Of a stretch of 64,000 bases of DNA, positions 17,907 to 27,231 are shown in pieces. Made by a program: the position numbers and the translations under genes. Source of the DNA: Nannocystis pusilla. GTDB taxonomy: Bacteria > Myxococcota_A > Polyangia > Nannocystales > Nannocystaceae. The DNA lies in NCBI RefSeq assembly GCF_026626665.1, contig NZ_JAPNKE010000002.1:2667204-2731203 (forward strand), written 5' to 3'. The notes beneath the pieces were generated by a model that searched no databases, was not told where the DNA came from, and worked only from the letters and a program-made list of their open reading frames with translations. Numbering within the stretch: the first letter of the stretch is position 1; each line of letters opens with the position of its first letter.

Positions 17907-18658
17907 ATGCTCCGTCTCCACGCCTCTCTCTTGCTCTTGAGCGCCTGCGCCGCCGGCGAGGAGTCGGTGGAGCGCGACATCACGGTGGCGCTCGTGGACG
18001 CGTCGTTCGTCGAAGACGGAATCCACCCGAGCACGATCAAGGATGACTGGGTGATCACCTTCTCCGCCCTGCAGGTCTCGATCGGCGACCTGATGCTCGA
18101 GGGATCGTCGCTCGACGACGAGTCGCAGCAGTACCGCATCGTCGATCTGGTGCGGGCAGGCGAGCCTCTCGTCCTCGGCCATGCCCAGCGGACGAGCGAA
18201 CACCCCCACGCGCTGATCAATGGCATCGGTTTCAGCATCGCGCCGGCGACCGACCCGGTAGCCGGCAACGTCGACGATTCGGACGTCGAACGGATGCGTA
18301 CCGGCTCGTACTCGATCTACGTGGAGGGCACGGCGCAGCGCGGTGAAGAGACCAAGCGCTTCTCCTGGGGTTTGACCGCCGGAAACGCGTACCGGGACTG
18401 TGTCTCGCAGACCAGCTTCGCGGACGAGGAGCCGCAAGTCACGATCAGCGTGCGCGGCGACCGGTTGTTCGGCGACGAAGAGCTCGTCTTCGACCCCTTC
18501 GCGGCCAGCGATGCGAACGCCGACGGTGAGATCGAGGAGGCGGAGCTCCGCGACTCCGACGCCACGCTCGGGGGCAAGACTTGTGGACGTGGTTGGAGGC
18601 GCGAGCCGGCGCCCTCGTCTCCGTCGAGGGGTCGCCGTGTACGGTCAAACCTTCATGA
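17907..18658 (+). CDS. lipoprotein of unknown function, one frameshift
   Basis: The ATG at 17907 starts a lipoprotein signal (LRLHASLLLLSACAAGE). The mature protein has paired beta-strands (DITVALVDASFVEDG, WVITFSALQVSIGDLML, GSYSIYVEGTAQRGEETKRF) and an EF-hand-like DANADGEIEEAEL near the end. After a run of five G at about 18571 the frame must change by one base. It then continues QDLWTWLEARAGALVSVEG to a TGA at 18656-18658, giving 250 residues. One missing G explains this. I read it as a surface protein with a beta-sandwich and a calcium-type loop; the family is unknown. Confidence 0.65.
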
Positions 18659-18745
18659 TGCTCCGATGAAGCGCCGCTCGACCGTGGGCACGATCGATTC
18701 GAACGCGCGAATATCACGGGCTCGACCCCGTCCCTGGGGCGCCAG

Positions 18746-20835
18746 ATGAGTCGCGCGACCGCCTCCGTCCTCCTCTTCTCGCTCGTGGGTTGCAGCACGC
18801 CCGAAGTCCCGATCGAGACCCCGCCGCCGCCCCAGCCGACGCCGCAGCCCCCGCCGCCGTCGCCACCTCCGGCGCCCCCCGAACCGCCGGCGCTGGACGA
18901 CGCGATGCTCACGTTTCCGTGGATCCGCGGCGCCGTCGACCGCTGTGCGCTCGACATCGACGTGCCCCTGGTCCCGCTCGCAGCGCCGATCGTGTCGCTG
19001 GCCGTCGTGGTCCGGGAGGCGGAGGCCGGCAACCGCGACTCGGCCGACTGCAGCGCGCCCGTGATGCTCGAGCTGCCGCGCGAACTGCTGGCCGTCGCAG
19101 CACCCGCCACGACCCGCGAACCGGCGAGGCTCCGCGTGCGCCTCGAGCCGCCGCGCGTCACCTGCGAGAAGAAGTACGCGCTCGGTGTTTGCCTGCGCGA
19201 CACGAGCGGCGCGCTCCATCCCTCGCGCAACCCGAACGCCCCCGACTCGACCCATCCCGAAGTGCCGGCCGAAGAGCGGTGGCACAGCGGCCGGCGCCTC
19301 CTCACCCCTTCGGGCGAGAGCGGCGACTACCTGGCCATGAGGCCCGGCCTCCAGCTCGTCGGCGCCGACCCGACGACGGGCAACCGCGTGCGCGTCGATC
19401 TCCGGTCTCGACAAGAGCGGCGGTCGACCACGATGGTGGAGCTCCGGCTGACGACGGGCGAGCGGATCGATCTCCCGCCCCGACAGGAGCTCTGGCGCGT
19501 CGAGCAGGGAGGTGGATCCGCGCGTCGGAGGTCGCGGCCGGCGATCGCCTGTTCGGCCTCGACGGTCCGCTCGAGGTCCGCGAGGTGCAGTCGAACAAGC
19601 GCTCCTACGGCGTCGACGTCGCCGACGTCAGCGCGCCCGACACCTACTTCCTCGACCGCCTCCTCGTGCGCGACGGACGGCCCACCCGCGGCGAGCCCAC
19701 GCCGCTGGCCCCGAGCGAGGACCCGACGCTGCACGCCGACGTCGAGCTCGTGGCCGCGAGCGAGAGCTACGACTGCGCACTCGACACGACCCTCACGGTG
19801 CGCGAGTGGCCTGCAGGCGCCGAGTCGATCGTCCTTCTCGCCGAGCGCCACCCGGGCCCGCCGGGCGCCCGGGTCACGCTCCAGTGTGACCCGGAGCGCG
19901 CGTTCTCCAGCGTCCCCCGGGCCCTGTGGGACGCCTGGCACGCCCTTCCAGCGACCGCGGGCCGACCGCTGACCCTCGCGCTCGAGGCCGGCGAGGAAGG
20001 GTGGGGGGCCGAGGATCCGGGCTTCACCGGCGTCGTCGGCTGCTCGAGCGACGTCGCCTTGTTGGCGTGCGGACGCGCCGCCGACGGGACGCTCTCGCCG
20101 GTCACGGGCCCTGCGCGCTGGGGTCACTCGGGCGCGACTTGCTTCGCCACCGGCACGCCGATCGACACGCCGGCCGGCCCTGTCGCGATCGAGGCCCTCG
20201 CGCCCGGAGCGACCGTCCTTTCCTTCGACGTTCTCCGCGGCGAGGCGCAGGTCGCCCACGTCCTGCGCCGCGTCTCCCGCGGCGAGCGGCCGGTCCTGCA
20301 GCTCCGGCTCGCCGACGGGCGGGCGCTGCGAATCACCGGCGAGCACCCGCTGTGGCTCCCGCGCGTGGGCGTCTTCCGGCCCGCGCGGGACCTGCAGGTC
20401 GGCGATCGTCTGCTCGGGCGCGACGGCGCCGCGCTCCCGATCGAGAGCATCGTCCCCGACGGCACCAGCGAGGTCTGGGAGCTCTCGGTCGACGCGCCGG
20501 ACACCTACTTCGCCGACGGCTTCCTCGCGCACAATACTGATTGCGGGGCGGGGTGGGGCGCTGAGCAACTGACGGCGCACCACGAGGTCCTGCTGCACCG
20601 CTGCTGCGTCTGGCGTTCCTTGTCGCGCACTACCCGGATGGTCAGCTCATCACCGTGCCAACGGCGCTCGTCAGCATCGAGCGCAACACACTCGGCGATC
20701 GCTCTGCACGCCCTCGCATGTCACGAGGTCGCGCTGAGAAGCGCCCGAGCAGTCGACGGTGCAGGTTCTGACTGCATGGCCATCAGCATCGCGGCCGGCT
20801 CGAGGGCGATTGACGGGGGTCCCGCACTCGCATAG
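18746..20835 (+). CDS. lipoprotein with two Hint (hedgehog/intein) domains, one frameshift
   Basis: The signal and lipobox (LLFSLVGCSTPE) precede about 30 residues of Pro-rich linker and a cysteine-containing domain. Near 19513 one base is missing in GGGAGG. Past it, EVAAGDRLFG and APDTYFLDRLLV form a degenerate first Hint domain. The second Hint is complete: nucleophile in ATCFATGTPIDTPAG, the block B motif TGEHPLWL, DLQVGDRLLG and a terminal DTYFADGFLAHN. Cys at the start and His-Asn at the end are what protein splicing or autoprocessing needs. In the first domain the HPLW-like box reads QELW and there is no terminal HN, so it should be inactive. Sequence after AHN (from about 20540) is poor protein, so the true end may come earlier by another indel. 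Processing of its own C-terminus is inference. Confidence 0.8.
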
Positions 20836-20844
20836 GGTCGCTCC

Positions 20845-21393
20845 ATGGGGCCTCGCCGACCGCGAACGACGGCCGTGTGCGTGTGGTTGCTCGTTACGGC
20901 CTGCGACGCCGCGTCCACGCCCCGGGGCGAACCGCGCAGCTATCCGCTGATCCACATGGAGACGACCGGCCTTACCACCGCCGTCGACGTGGACGGCAAA
21001 TCGGTGACCATCGCCTGGGACCCCGCCTCGAACCAGCAGGCGCTCGCCGAGCTCGACGCGCTCAAACCCGAGACCTTCCTGGGGCTCACCCGCGGCCATG
21101 CCTTGCAGGTGGTCGGCTCGCTGTCGCCGGAGATCCATCAGACGCCGTCCGGCCCGGGCCGGCCGACCAGCGAGCCCTATCACTCGTTCACGCTGCACGA
21201 CTGGTATGTCGTGCCGCCGTTCCGCCGCCTCGTGCCCGCGAGCGACGACCCGCTGGACGGCATGGTCCCGGGACCGCTCGTCGAGCAGCTCTCGCTCGAG
21301 GACTTCGGGGCCTTGCCCGACGGCCGCGCGATCGACCCACGAGCCCACGAGCGCGCGACGCGAGACGAGCAGCGGCCTGCCGTCGAGGGGTGA
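20845..21393 (+). CDS. short lipoprotein of unknown function
   Basis: The 182-residue protein has a lipobox (AVCVWLLVTACDAA). The mature part includes TTGLTTAVDVDGKSVTIAWD and FLGLTRGHALQVVG, which look like strands and turns, then an unordered acidic end. The ATG at 20845 gives the signal. Same-strand neighbours are also lipoproteins. No family is recognised. Confidence 0.6.
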   Translation: MGPRRPRTTAVCVWLLVTACDAASTPRGEPRSYPLIHMETTGLTTAVDVDGKSVTIAWDPASNQQALAELDALKPETFLGLTRGHALQVVGSLSPEIHQTPSGPGRPTSEPYHSFTLHDWYVVPPFRRLVPASDDPLDGMVPGPLVEQLSLEDFGALPDGRAIDPRAHERATRDEQRPAVEG

Positions 21394-21469
21394 GCACGAC
21401 AGGTCGCACGGGCCGGGAAAAAATGCATCGACGGTGAATTGTTCTCCCGCGGCTTTCTACCTGGCGGGC

Positions 21470-22371
21470 ATGCACCACGCGTCTTTCAAGCCTTGCACAT
21501 CCTTCATTCGCGTCCTCCCGGGCCTCGCTGCTGCCCTGGCCCTCGCCGCCGTGCTGCCCGCCTGCGACGCGCCCGACCCGCTCGAACCGCCCGCGGCCGA
21601 CGACGAATCGCTGCCCGAGCTGCCGGAGCTCACCGCCGAGGAGCTGACGGCGCTGCAGGCCAGGGCGACCGTCGCCAGCTTCACGGTGGCCGACAGCGGC
21701 CGCATCACCATCGTGGGCACCCCCGACCGCTCCGTCCTCGCCTATCAAGTCTCGGGCGGCCGGGTCGCCGACGACGTGCTGATCCAGCTCATCGACGCGC
21801 AGCAGGCCAGCCCGGCCGAGGTGTTCCTCGCGCTCGCAGAGCCCGGCGCCGCTGTGCCTGAGGCGCTGCTCGCCGAACACCGCGCCCGGGCCGCTCGCGA
21901 TCCGCAGGTCGGGGCGGTCCCGCGACAGCTCGCCTACGTCCTGCCGCGCATCATCGAGCCCGAGCTCCTCGGCTGCCACGCCGGCGGCGGCGAGCCGATC
22001 GAATTCGACGACTGGGAGGACGACTGGCTGGAGCGCTTCGCGTGCATCAACGTCTCGGAGCCGTACTCGACCACCACTCGCAACACTGCCGACGGCATCG
22101 CCGGCTACCTGGTGGCCGGCGACCTGCAGGGGCGGGCGTTGTCCGCCTGCAACGCCGCGTGGAACGACGTGGCCGTGGCCTATTACGTCAACGACGGCGC
22201 GCCCGGCCCGACCAGCCCCTTCACGTTCATCGGTGGGACGACCCTCGAAGAGTTCGACGGCGTCCACCTGTACTCGACCGGCAGCGCGCCCGGGTACCTC
22301 ATGCGGGTGAATCACTTCACCCCGACCCCGACACCTACGTCGGCTACGGTCGCCGCGGCAACGGCTGCTGA
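21470..22371 (+). CDS. lipoprotein of unknown function, frameshift near the end
   Basis: The ATG at 21470 starts a signal with lipobox (ALALAAVLPACDAP), then an acidic linker. The mature protein has a helical first half (LTAEELTALQARATV, QQASPAEVFLALAE) and a cysteine-containing second half (LLGCHAGG, FACINVSEPYSTTTRN, LSACNAAWNDVAVAYYVND). At ACCCCGACC near 22325, one extra C would join VNHFTP to DPDTYVGYGRRGNGC, ending at the TGA at 22369-22371 (300 residues). This glycine/cysteine end fits better than the frame read directly. The function is unknown; it is probably cell-surface. Confidence 0.65.
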
Positions 22372-22435
22372 CCGGCGAGGCCAAGCTCGCGTGCCAGCGG
22401 TTGAAACCGCGCCGGGGAGGGAGGTGTAGGGCTGA

Positions 22436-22834
22436 AACCCGAGGGCCAAGCTGGTCCTGTGGAGCAACTATTACTCGCAGAGTGGACAGGGCCACCGCTT
22501 CAACGTTTTCCAGTTTATGTCCGATGGATATCTCTACCACGAGGGCACCGGAAAATGGGTCGTGGCCCAGGATTCGACGGGCGGCCAGGAAGACGGAAAC
22601 CAATTGGTCTTGTGGAGCAACTACCACTCGCAGACCTCGATGGGCGACGACTTCAACACCTTCATGCTCGTGGACGGCCATCTGCTCCACAGGGGCCTTG
22701 GGAAGTGGGTCGTTGCCAAGGACTCGACCGGCAATGGCGGCGACGGTAATCCCCTGGTGCTGTGGAGCAACTTCTACTCGCAGTCGTCGGAAGGCAACCA
22801 ATACAACTCTTACTCGTTCATCGGCGTCCAGTAA
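22436..22834 (+). pseudogene. lectin-like (beta-trefoil) fragment without a start
   Basis: The frame opens after a TGA at 22433 and has three imperfect repeats of about 47 residues. Each begins LVLWSNYYSQ-like and contains GKWVVAQDSTG. This periodicity and Trp/Gln pattern resembles ricin-type beta-trefoil lectins (three subdomains), which bind carbohydrates. There is no signal or early start codon; the first ATG is at 22517, after the first repeat begins. It starts about 65 nt after the preceding lipoprotein gene ends, so it may be the C-terminal domain of that protein split by a mutation or indels, or the end of a lost gene. Confidence 0.55.
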
Positions 22835-23194
22835 CGACCGAGTACCCGTCGGTTGCTGGTCAGCGGGGAGCCGCCCGTCGACCTCGCGCTCAGGCATCGC
22901 GGGGGCGGCGAGGCGGAGCTTCAGGTTCGCGGGTTGGCTCGGTAGTACTCGGCCGCGAGCCGACCAAGATCGAGCTTCGTGTAGCGCTGCGGCGGTCGCC
23001 CGCGGCGACGAGGAGGCGCCGCCGGCGCTCCGCAGCGGCGCGTGCCCAAGACGGCCTGGGCTGCGCTCACGGGCTCGCCGGGGATTGTGCCCGCGATCGG
23101 GATCGAGGACGGCCCGCGCGGCTTTCACGAGCAGGGGGCAACACCGAGCCCGGCGAGGTGTTGTGTGCGGGGGCATAACCGCTATCATCGCCCG
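22835..23194. other. intergenic region with a short minus-strand ORF
   Basis: Apart from the ORF listed at 22921-23070, nothing is seen. Confidence 0.4.
22921..23070 (-). CDS. possible short basic protein or gene remnant
   Basis: From a GTG at 23070 a 49-residue frame reads QAVLGTRRCGAP, a basic RRRGRPPQRYTKLD segment, and ends LGRLAAEYYRANPRT. The end looks like real protein and RGRPP resembles an AT-hook. The frame is closed by a TGA a short way upstream, so it may be only the tail of a degraded gene. Confidence 0.25.
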   Translation of the reverse strand: MSAAQAVLGTRRCGAPAAPPRRRGRPPQRYTKLDLGRLAAEYYRANPRT

Positions 23195-23725
23195 ATGCGA
23201 AGCCTGATCGTGGCGCTGGCGGTGCTCCTCTCGGCGTGCAATCTGGGCCGCGACGCGGAGGCCGAGCGCTACGTCAATCAGGACATGGCGGTGCCGATGG
23301 CGCGGCTCGCCGACGCGATGCACGCGATGTCGCTCCTGAGCGAACGCGATGTCGCCAAGCCGGACATCATCGCCCGGCTGATGCATATCAGCACCACGCT
23401 CCGCGTGTTCATCGAGGAGACTCGCCAGGTGGCCCCGGCGAAAGAGTTCGCCAACCTGCACGGCGTGCTCATCGGATACGCGGAGGACTTCAAGTCGGAG
23501 CTCGACAGGATGGCCGTGGCCGCCAGCAAGGGAGACACCGCGGCCTTCGGGCTCGGTTGCAAAAACCTGTCGATCGGTAAGCGGGGCTTCATCTCGTGGG
23601 AGCGCGGCTTCGACCAGCTGCTGACGGCCGCGGGCGTCGAGCAGGCGCCGCTGCCGGCCGCACCGCCGGTCACGGACGATCCAGCGCCAGTGATATCGCC
23701 GCCCGCGCCGGCCGGTCCGAACTAA
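23195..23725 (+). CDS. small helical lipoprotein
   Basis: The 176-residue protein has a clean lipobox (IVALAVLLSACNLG), then an all-helical domain (ARLADAMHAMSLLSE, IIARLMHISTTLRVFIEE, LIGYAEDFKSELDRM) and a Pro/Ala-rich tail. A four-helix bundle is likely. The mature part has one Cys (GCKN). The ATG at 23195 is directly before the signal. The family is unknown. Confidence 0.7.
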   Translation: MRSLIVALAVLLSACNLGRDAEAERYVNQDMAVPMARLADAMHAMSLLSERDVAKPDIIARLMHISTTLRVFIEETRQVAPAKEFANLHGVLIGYAEDFKSELDRMAVAASKGDTAAFGLGCKNLSIGKRGFISWERGFDQLLTAAGVEQAPLPAAPPVTDDPAPVISPPAPAGPN

Positions 23726-23739
23726 TCCGACGCGGGCAG

Positions 23740-24073
23740 TTCGCCTCGACCGCACAAGAAGGCAGCGCGCCGTACTTCTCGGTCGCCGCGACCGAGCCGT
23801 TGGCGCGCGTCACGACGGTGTTCGTCGAACGGATACGTCGCAAGCGCCGAGAACTGGACCACGCCAGCGTCGCCGCATGACTCCCCCCAACTGTCACCTC
23901 ACCCTCAACTCGTCCTTTCGTCAACCCACCCACCTGTCTCGTTCACGCTGAGCCAATACAGGGTCGCGCTTCCGGAGGGCCAAGGCGAGACGTTCACCCT
24001 GGTCGACGGTCTCGCGTGCGAGACGGCGAACGGCGTGATTACGTGGGCCAAAAGCGACCGAGGCGCAGGCTAG
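23740..24073 (+). pseudogene. remnant of an unknown gene, broken by a frameshift
   Basis: Ordered protein appears in two frames in series: SAPYFSVAATEPLARVTTVF, then GYVASAENWTTPAS and, after a Pro/Ser stretch, SFTLSQYRVALPEGQGETFT and LVDGLACETANGVITWAKSD, to a TAG at 24071-24073. No start is seen. It overlaps the end of the convergent LysR gene by 2-3 nt. It may be a 3' fragment or a gene with several indels. Confidence 0.4.
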
Positions 24074-25002
24074 GCCGATGCCGGTGGCGCGGCGCGTCCG
24101 TGTGGCCGCTCCGCGGCGAGCTCCCGTGCCAGCGCCACGAACGCCCGCAGCGCGGCCGAGGCGTTGCGCCGACTTGGGTAGTACAGGCAGAGCCCCGGCA
24201 GCTCCGGCGTCCAATTCTCCAGCACGCGCAGGAGCCGCCCTGCTTCTATATCTGCGCGAACGTCGGCCTCCATGAAGTACCCCAGGCCGACGCCCTCGAG
24301 GACGGCCATCCTGGCGACGCTCGCCTCGTCCAACGTCAGCGGCCCCTGCACGTCTGCGTGGACGACCTTTCGCCCCCGCCGCAGCTCCCAGCGCAACAGC
24401 GCGCCGTTGGGCAAGCGCCCGCGGACGCAGCGGTGGACGAGGAGGTCGGCGGGCGTGCGCGGGGCAGGGTGAGCGGTTAGGTAGGCGGTCGAGCCCACGA
24501 TCACGTGGCGTTCGGGACGGCCAAGGGGCACCGCGATCATGTCAGCCGGCACGTGGTCGGCTGGCCGCACGCCGAGGTCGAACCCCTGAGCGACGATGTC
24601 GACGAGCTTGCCCTCGGTGACGATGTCGACGTGCACCTCGGGGTTCAGACGCACGAACGTGAGCACGAGGGGCGAGAGGATCGCACGCGCCGCGGTGGCG
24701 AACGTGTTGATGCGCAGCGTACCCGCGGGCGTGGCTCGTTGCGCCCGAGCGGCCTCCATCGCGTGATGGATGACCTCGAGCGCAGGTCCCGCCTGCTCGA
24801 CGAAGGCCCGGCCCGCGTCGCTCAGCGAAACACTCCGCGTGGTGCGGTTGAAAAGGCGCACGCCCAGGCTCGCTTCGAGCTTGGCGATGGCGCTGCTGAG
24901 GGCGGTCGCCGATCTGCCGAGCTCGAGCGCGGCTGCGCGAAAGGAGCGACGCCGCGCGATGGTAAGGACGGCATCCAGGTCGAGCAGGCTGGTGTCGGTC
25001 AT
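24070..25002 (-). CDS. LysR-family transcriptional regulator
   Basis: The 310-residue protein has the winged helix-turn-helix at residues 1-65 ([19 protein letters not shown], then [19 protein letters not shown]), a linker helix, and the two-lobed effector domain ([53 protein letters not shown]). LysR regulators usually control a divergent neighbour in response to a small ligand. Here the divergent genes are the NTF2-like and SDR pair at 25107-26221. The shared 104-nt gap contains a perfect inverted repeat suited as its operator. Confidence 0.92.
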   Translation of the reverse strand: MTDTSLLDLDAVLTIARRRSFRAAALELGRSATALSSAIAKLEASLGVRLFNRTTRSVSLSDAGRAFVEQAGPALEVIHHAMEAARAQRATPAGTLRINTFATAARAILSPLVLTFVRLNPEVHVDIVTEGKLVDIVAQGFDLGVRPADHVPADMIAVPLGRPERHVIVGSTAYLTAHPAPRTPADLLVHRCVRGRLPNGALLRWELRRGRKVVHADVQGPLTLDEASVARMAVLEGVGLGYFMEADVRADIEAGRLLRVLENWTPELPGLCLYYPSRRNASAALRAFVALARELAAERPHGRAAPPASA

Positions 25003-25010
25003 GGCGATTG

Positions 25011-25025
25011 TCCCGAAAATCGGGA
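25011..25025. promoter_or_regulatory. inverted repeat, candidate LysR operator
   Basis: TCCCGA-AAA-TCGGGA is perfect over 6 bp in each arm and begins 9 bases from the LysR start codon, in the divergent gap. LysR boxes are A/T-bordered palindromes of about this size. Autoregulation and control of the divergent operon are inferred from position. Confidence 0.55.
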
Positions 25026-25106
25026 TGTCTCATACCAGATTGTCCTACTTGTTCGGTCGACGCCAGGGGTCTAGGTTTCAGCGCAGCACTGCAAAGGAGA
25101 ACACCC

Positions 25107-25436
25107 ATGACACCAGCACTACCCAAGCCCATCGCCGACTACGTCGAAGCGAACGCACGACTCGATGTGGACGGCATGTTGAAGCCGTTCGCGGCCGATG
25201 CCCTCGTCCTGGACAACGGAGGCCGTCACGAGGGCCACGCCGAGCTGCGAACCTTGCTCGAAGAGGCGGTGGTCGGCGCCAAGGCTATTTTCACGCCGGA
25301 CACCGTTCGTCACGAGAAGGGCCAGGTCGTGGTCGAAGGCCCTGCACATGGCGACTTCAAGGGCAGCCCGCTCCGCTTCACCTATCGTTTCTCGCTCGAG
25401 AACGACGCCATCAAAGCCCTGGAGATCACGCTATGA
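25107..25436 (+). CDS. NTF2-like (SnoaL-type) protein
   Basis: The 109-residue protein is a single NTF2-like cone fold: helix [20 protein letters not shown], strand [16 protein letters not shown], then [24 protein letters not shown] and the last strand AIKALEIT. Such proteins bind or isomerise small hydrophobic ligands. AAAGGAGAA upstream of the ATG at 25107 is a good ribosome binding site. Its stop overlaps the start of the SDR gene (ATGA), so the two are translated together. Confidence 0.85.
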   Translation: MTPALPKPIADYVEANARLDVDGMLKPFAADALVLDNGGRHEGHAELRTLLEEAVVGAKAIFTPDTVRHEKGQVVVEGPAHGDFKGSPLRFTYRFSLENDAIKALEITL

Positions 25437-26221
25437 GCATCAAGATTGATCCGACCGAATTCGCGGGAAAGCGCGTGCTCGTCAGCGGCGGCACCAAGGG
25501 GGCGGGCCGCGCCACCGTCGAGCGCTTCCTGGCCGGCGGCGCCCGGGTGATCACCGCCGCCCGTGGAGCCCCGGAGCCCATCGACGGCGTCCTGTTCGTC
25601 CAGGCGGACCTGACGACGGCCGAGGGCGGGGAAATCCTTGCCAAGGCGGCGCTCGAGCGAATGGGCGGCGTCGACGTCCTCGCCCACGTGATCGGCGGCT
25701 CGTCCTCGCCGGGCGGCGGCTTCGTCGCCCTGACCGACGACCACTGGCTCGCCGAGCTGAACCTGAACCTCCTGGCCACGGTGCGCCTCGATCGACTCCT
25801 GGCTCCGCAGATGATCGAACGGGGCGCCGGCGCGATTGTGCACGTCACCTCCATCCAGGCGGTCCTGCCTCTTCCCGAGTCGACCACCGCCTACGCCGCC
25901 GCCAAGGCCGCGCTCAGGACGTATAGCAAGTCCCTCTCCAAGGAGCTGGGGCCGAAGGGCGTGCGGGTCAACGTCGTCTCCCCCGGCTGGATCATGACCG
26001 AGTCGTCCGTCGACCTGCTGAAGCGTCTGCAGGCCGCCAATGGCGGCACGATCGAGGAGGCGCGGCAGGTCGTCCTCGACAACCTGGGCGGTATCCCGAT
26101 CGGGCGTCCGGCCGAACCCCGTGAGGTCGCCGACCTCATCGCCTACGTTGCCTCGGATCGCGCCGCCGCGATTCATGGCGCCGAGCTCGTCATCGACGGC
26201 GGCACCGTTCGGACCGTCTGA
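25433..26221 (+). CDS. short-chain dehydrogenase/reductase (SDR)
   Basis: SDRs reduce or oxidise carbonyl/hydroxyl groups with NAD(P)H. The 262-residue protein has the cofactor motif [12 protein letters not shown] (about 18-29), Ser in [11 protein letters not shown] (about 142), and the catalytic Tyr and Lys in [14 protein letters not shown] (about 155 and 159). It also has [12 protein letters not shown] and the C-terminal [11 protein letters not shown]. It is complete and co-translated with the NTF2-like protein. A pair of this kind under a LysR regulator suggests a small catabolic or detoxification unit; the substrate is unknown. Confidence 0.93.
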   Translation: MSIKIDPTEFAGKRVLVSGGTKGAGRATVERFLAGGARVITAARGAPEPIDGVLFVQADLTTAEGGEILAKAALERMGGVDVLAHVIGGSSSPGGGFVALTDDHWLAELNLNLLATVRLDRLLAPQMIERGAGAIVHVTSIQAVLPLPESTTAYAAAKAALRTYSKSLSKELGPKGVRVNVVSPGWIMTESSVDLLKRLQAANGGTIEEARQVVLDNLGGIPIGRPAEPREVADLIAYVASDRAAAIHGAELVIDGGTVRTV

Positions 26222-26431
26222 GGTGATCGCCCCGACCGTTCGTACCCCATGGCTGACGTCCGGCCGCCGGCCGGTCGGACTCCGCGCTCAGGCGGCTGGA
26301 CCTGATCGTCCTCTCCGCGGTTCTTGCCGGACTCGGTCTCGACAGAGTGCGGGTCACGCCGTCTTCCGACGCCCTGGCCGCCGGACAAGGAGCCGCCTTC
26401 CTTGCCGCCTCGGAAGACGACCCGAGCTCGC

Positions 26432-26725
26432 TCAGGGCACGAGCGACAGCGCGTCTTGCACGTACACGTCGTCCACCTCACGCAGTCGTTCCAGAAAGCG
26501 CGACGCGTCGAGTCCGAGCTTACGACAAGCCTCCAGCAACGCCAGGTGCACGGCCCAGGTCACCGGCGGCGACGCTTCCAACAGCGGCAATAGCCCCGCG
26601 AGCTCCCGCGCGGCGCGCAGCTTGATCAGTGCATGCACGGCGTGATGGCGGATCGTCTCCCGCGGGTCCTCCGCCGCGCGCTCCATCAGGAACGGTATGG
26701 CTTCGGCCGCCGGGGCGTGGGCCAC
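26432..26725 (-). pseudogene. HEAT-repeat protein fragment
   Basis: A 97-residue open frame from a GTG at 26725 has two to three HEAT-like helix pairs (AEAIPFLMERAAEDPRETIR, HHAVHALIKLRAARELAGLL, THAYETLAT-type residues just upstream). The ordered sequence continues upstream of the GTG to a TAA, so the N-terminal part is missing. It is most likely the surviving end of a longer HEAT-repeat or armadillo-like protein, though a short protein cannot be excluded. Confidence 0.45.
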
Positions 26726-27231
26726 GTAGGTCGCCAGCGTCTCGTACGCGTGCGTGCTCGTCAGAGCTTAGCGTCTCGAGCGCACCAACGTGTCCGAGCA
26801 AGCACGACGGCCCTCGGCCGCCCGGCGTTTTGCCGATAATAGATATTATGTTAAGTTGAAGAGAACGGCCGCCTGGGGGGCCGGCGAGCCTCCGATAGCC
26901 CGCCAAGCTGGGGCTTGGCTGCGGAGTCCCCGGCGAGCCGCACCGTTAGCGAGCCTCCGATAACCCGCCGCCAAGCGTTGTGTTTATCGAAGCGTGTTGT
27001 GTTCGTCGAGCTCGGACAACCAATCACTACCAAGCTCGAATCCACTACCAGCACGGACAACCAGCTTGAATCCACCAACAAAACGCTCTCGCTCTCGAGC
27101 TGAATCTGCCAGTGACTCCCGCCGACTCCTCAGGACCAGCCGCCGACGCGGCGCGCCAGCGAGCTCCTGGCCGTCGTACGGCGCTGCCGTCCTGTTCGTC
27201 GTAAGCGGCTCGAAGCTATCGTCGTGCCGCG
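26726..27231. other. lower-G+C region with short direct repeats
   Basis: The stretch 26830-27100 is clearly poorer in G+C than its surroundings. GCGAGCCTCCGATARCCCGCC occurs at about 26884 and 26949. A second pair, GACAACCA...TCGAATCCAC, occurs near 27014 and 27056. No gene is recognised. It may be a remnant of foreign DNA or a non-autonomous element without seen ends. The lepB stop is at its right edge. Confidence 0.5.

Noticed and set aside
26789..26806. CGTG-TCCGAGCAAG-CACG as a family hairpin
   Set aside because: Only the outer boxes pair; the inner stem is absent. It is left out as too weak, like 27776-27789 and 62942-62959.
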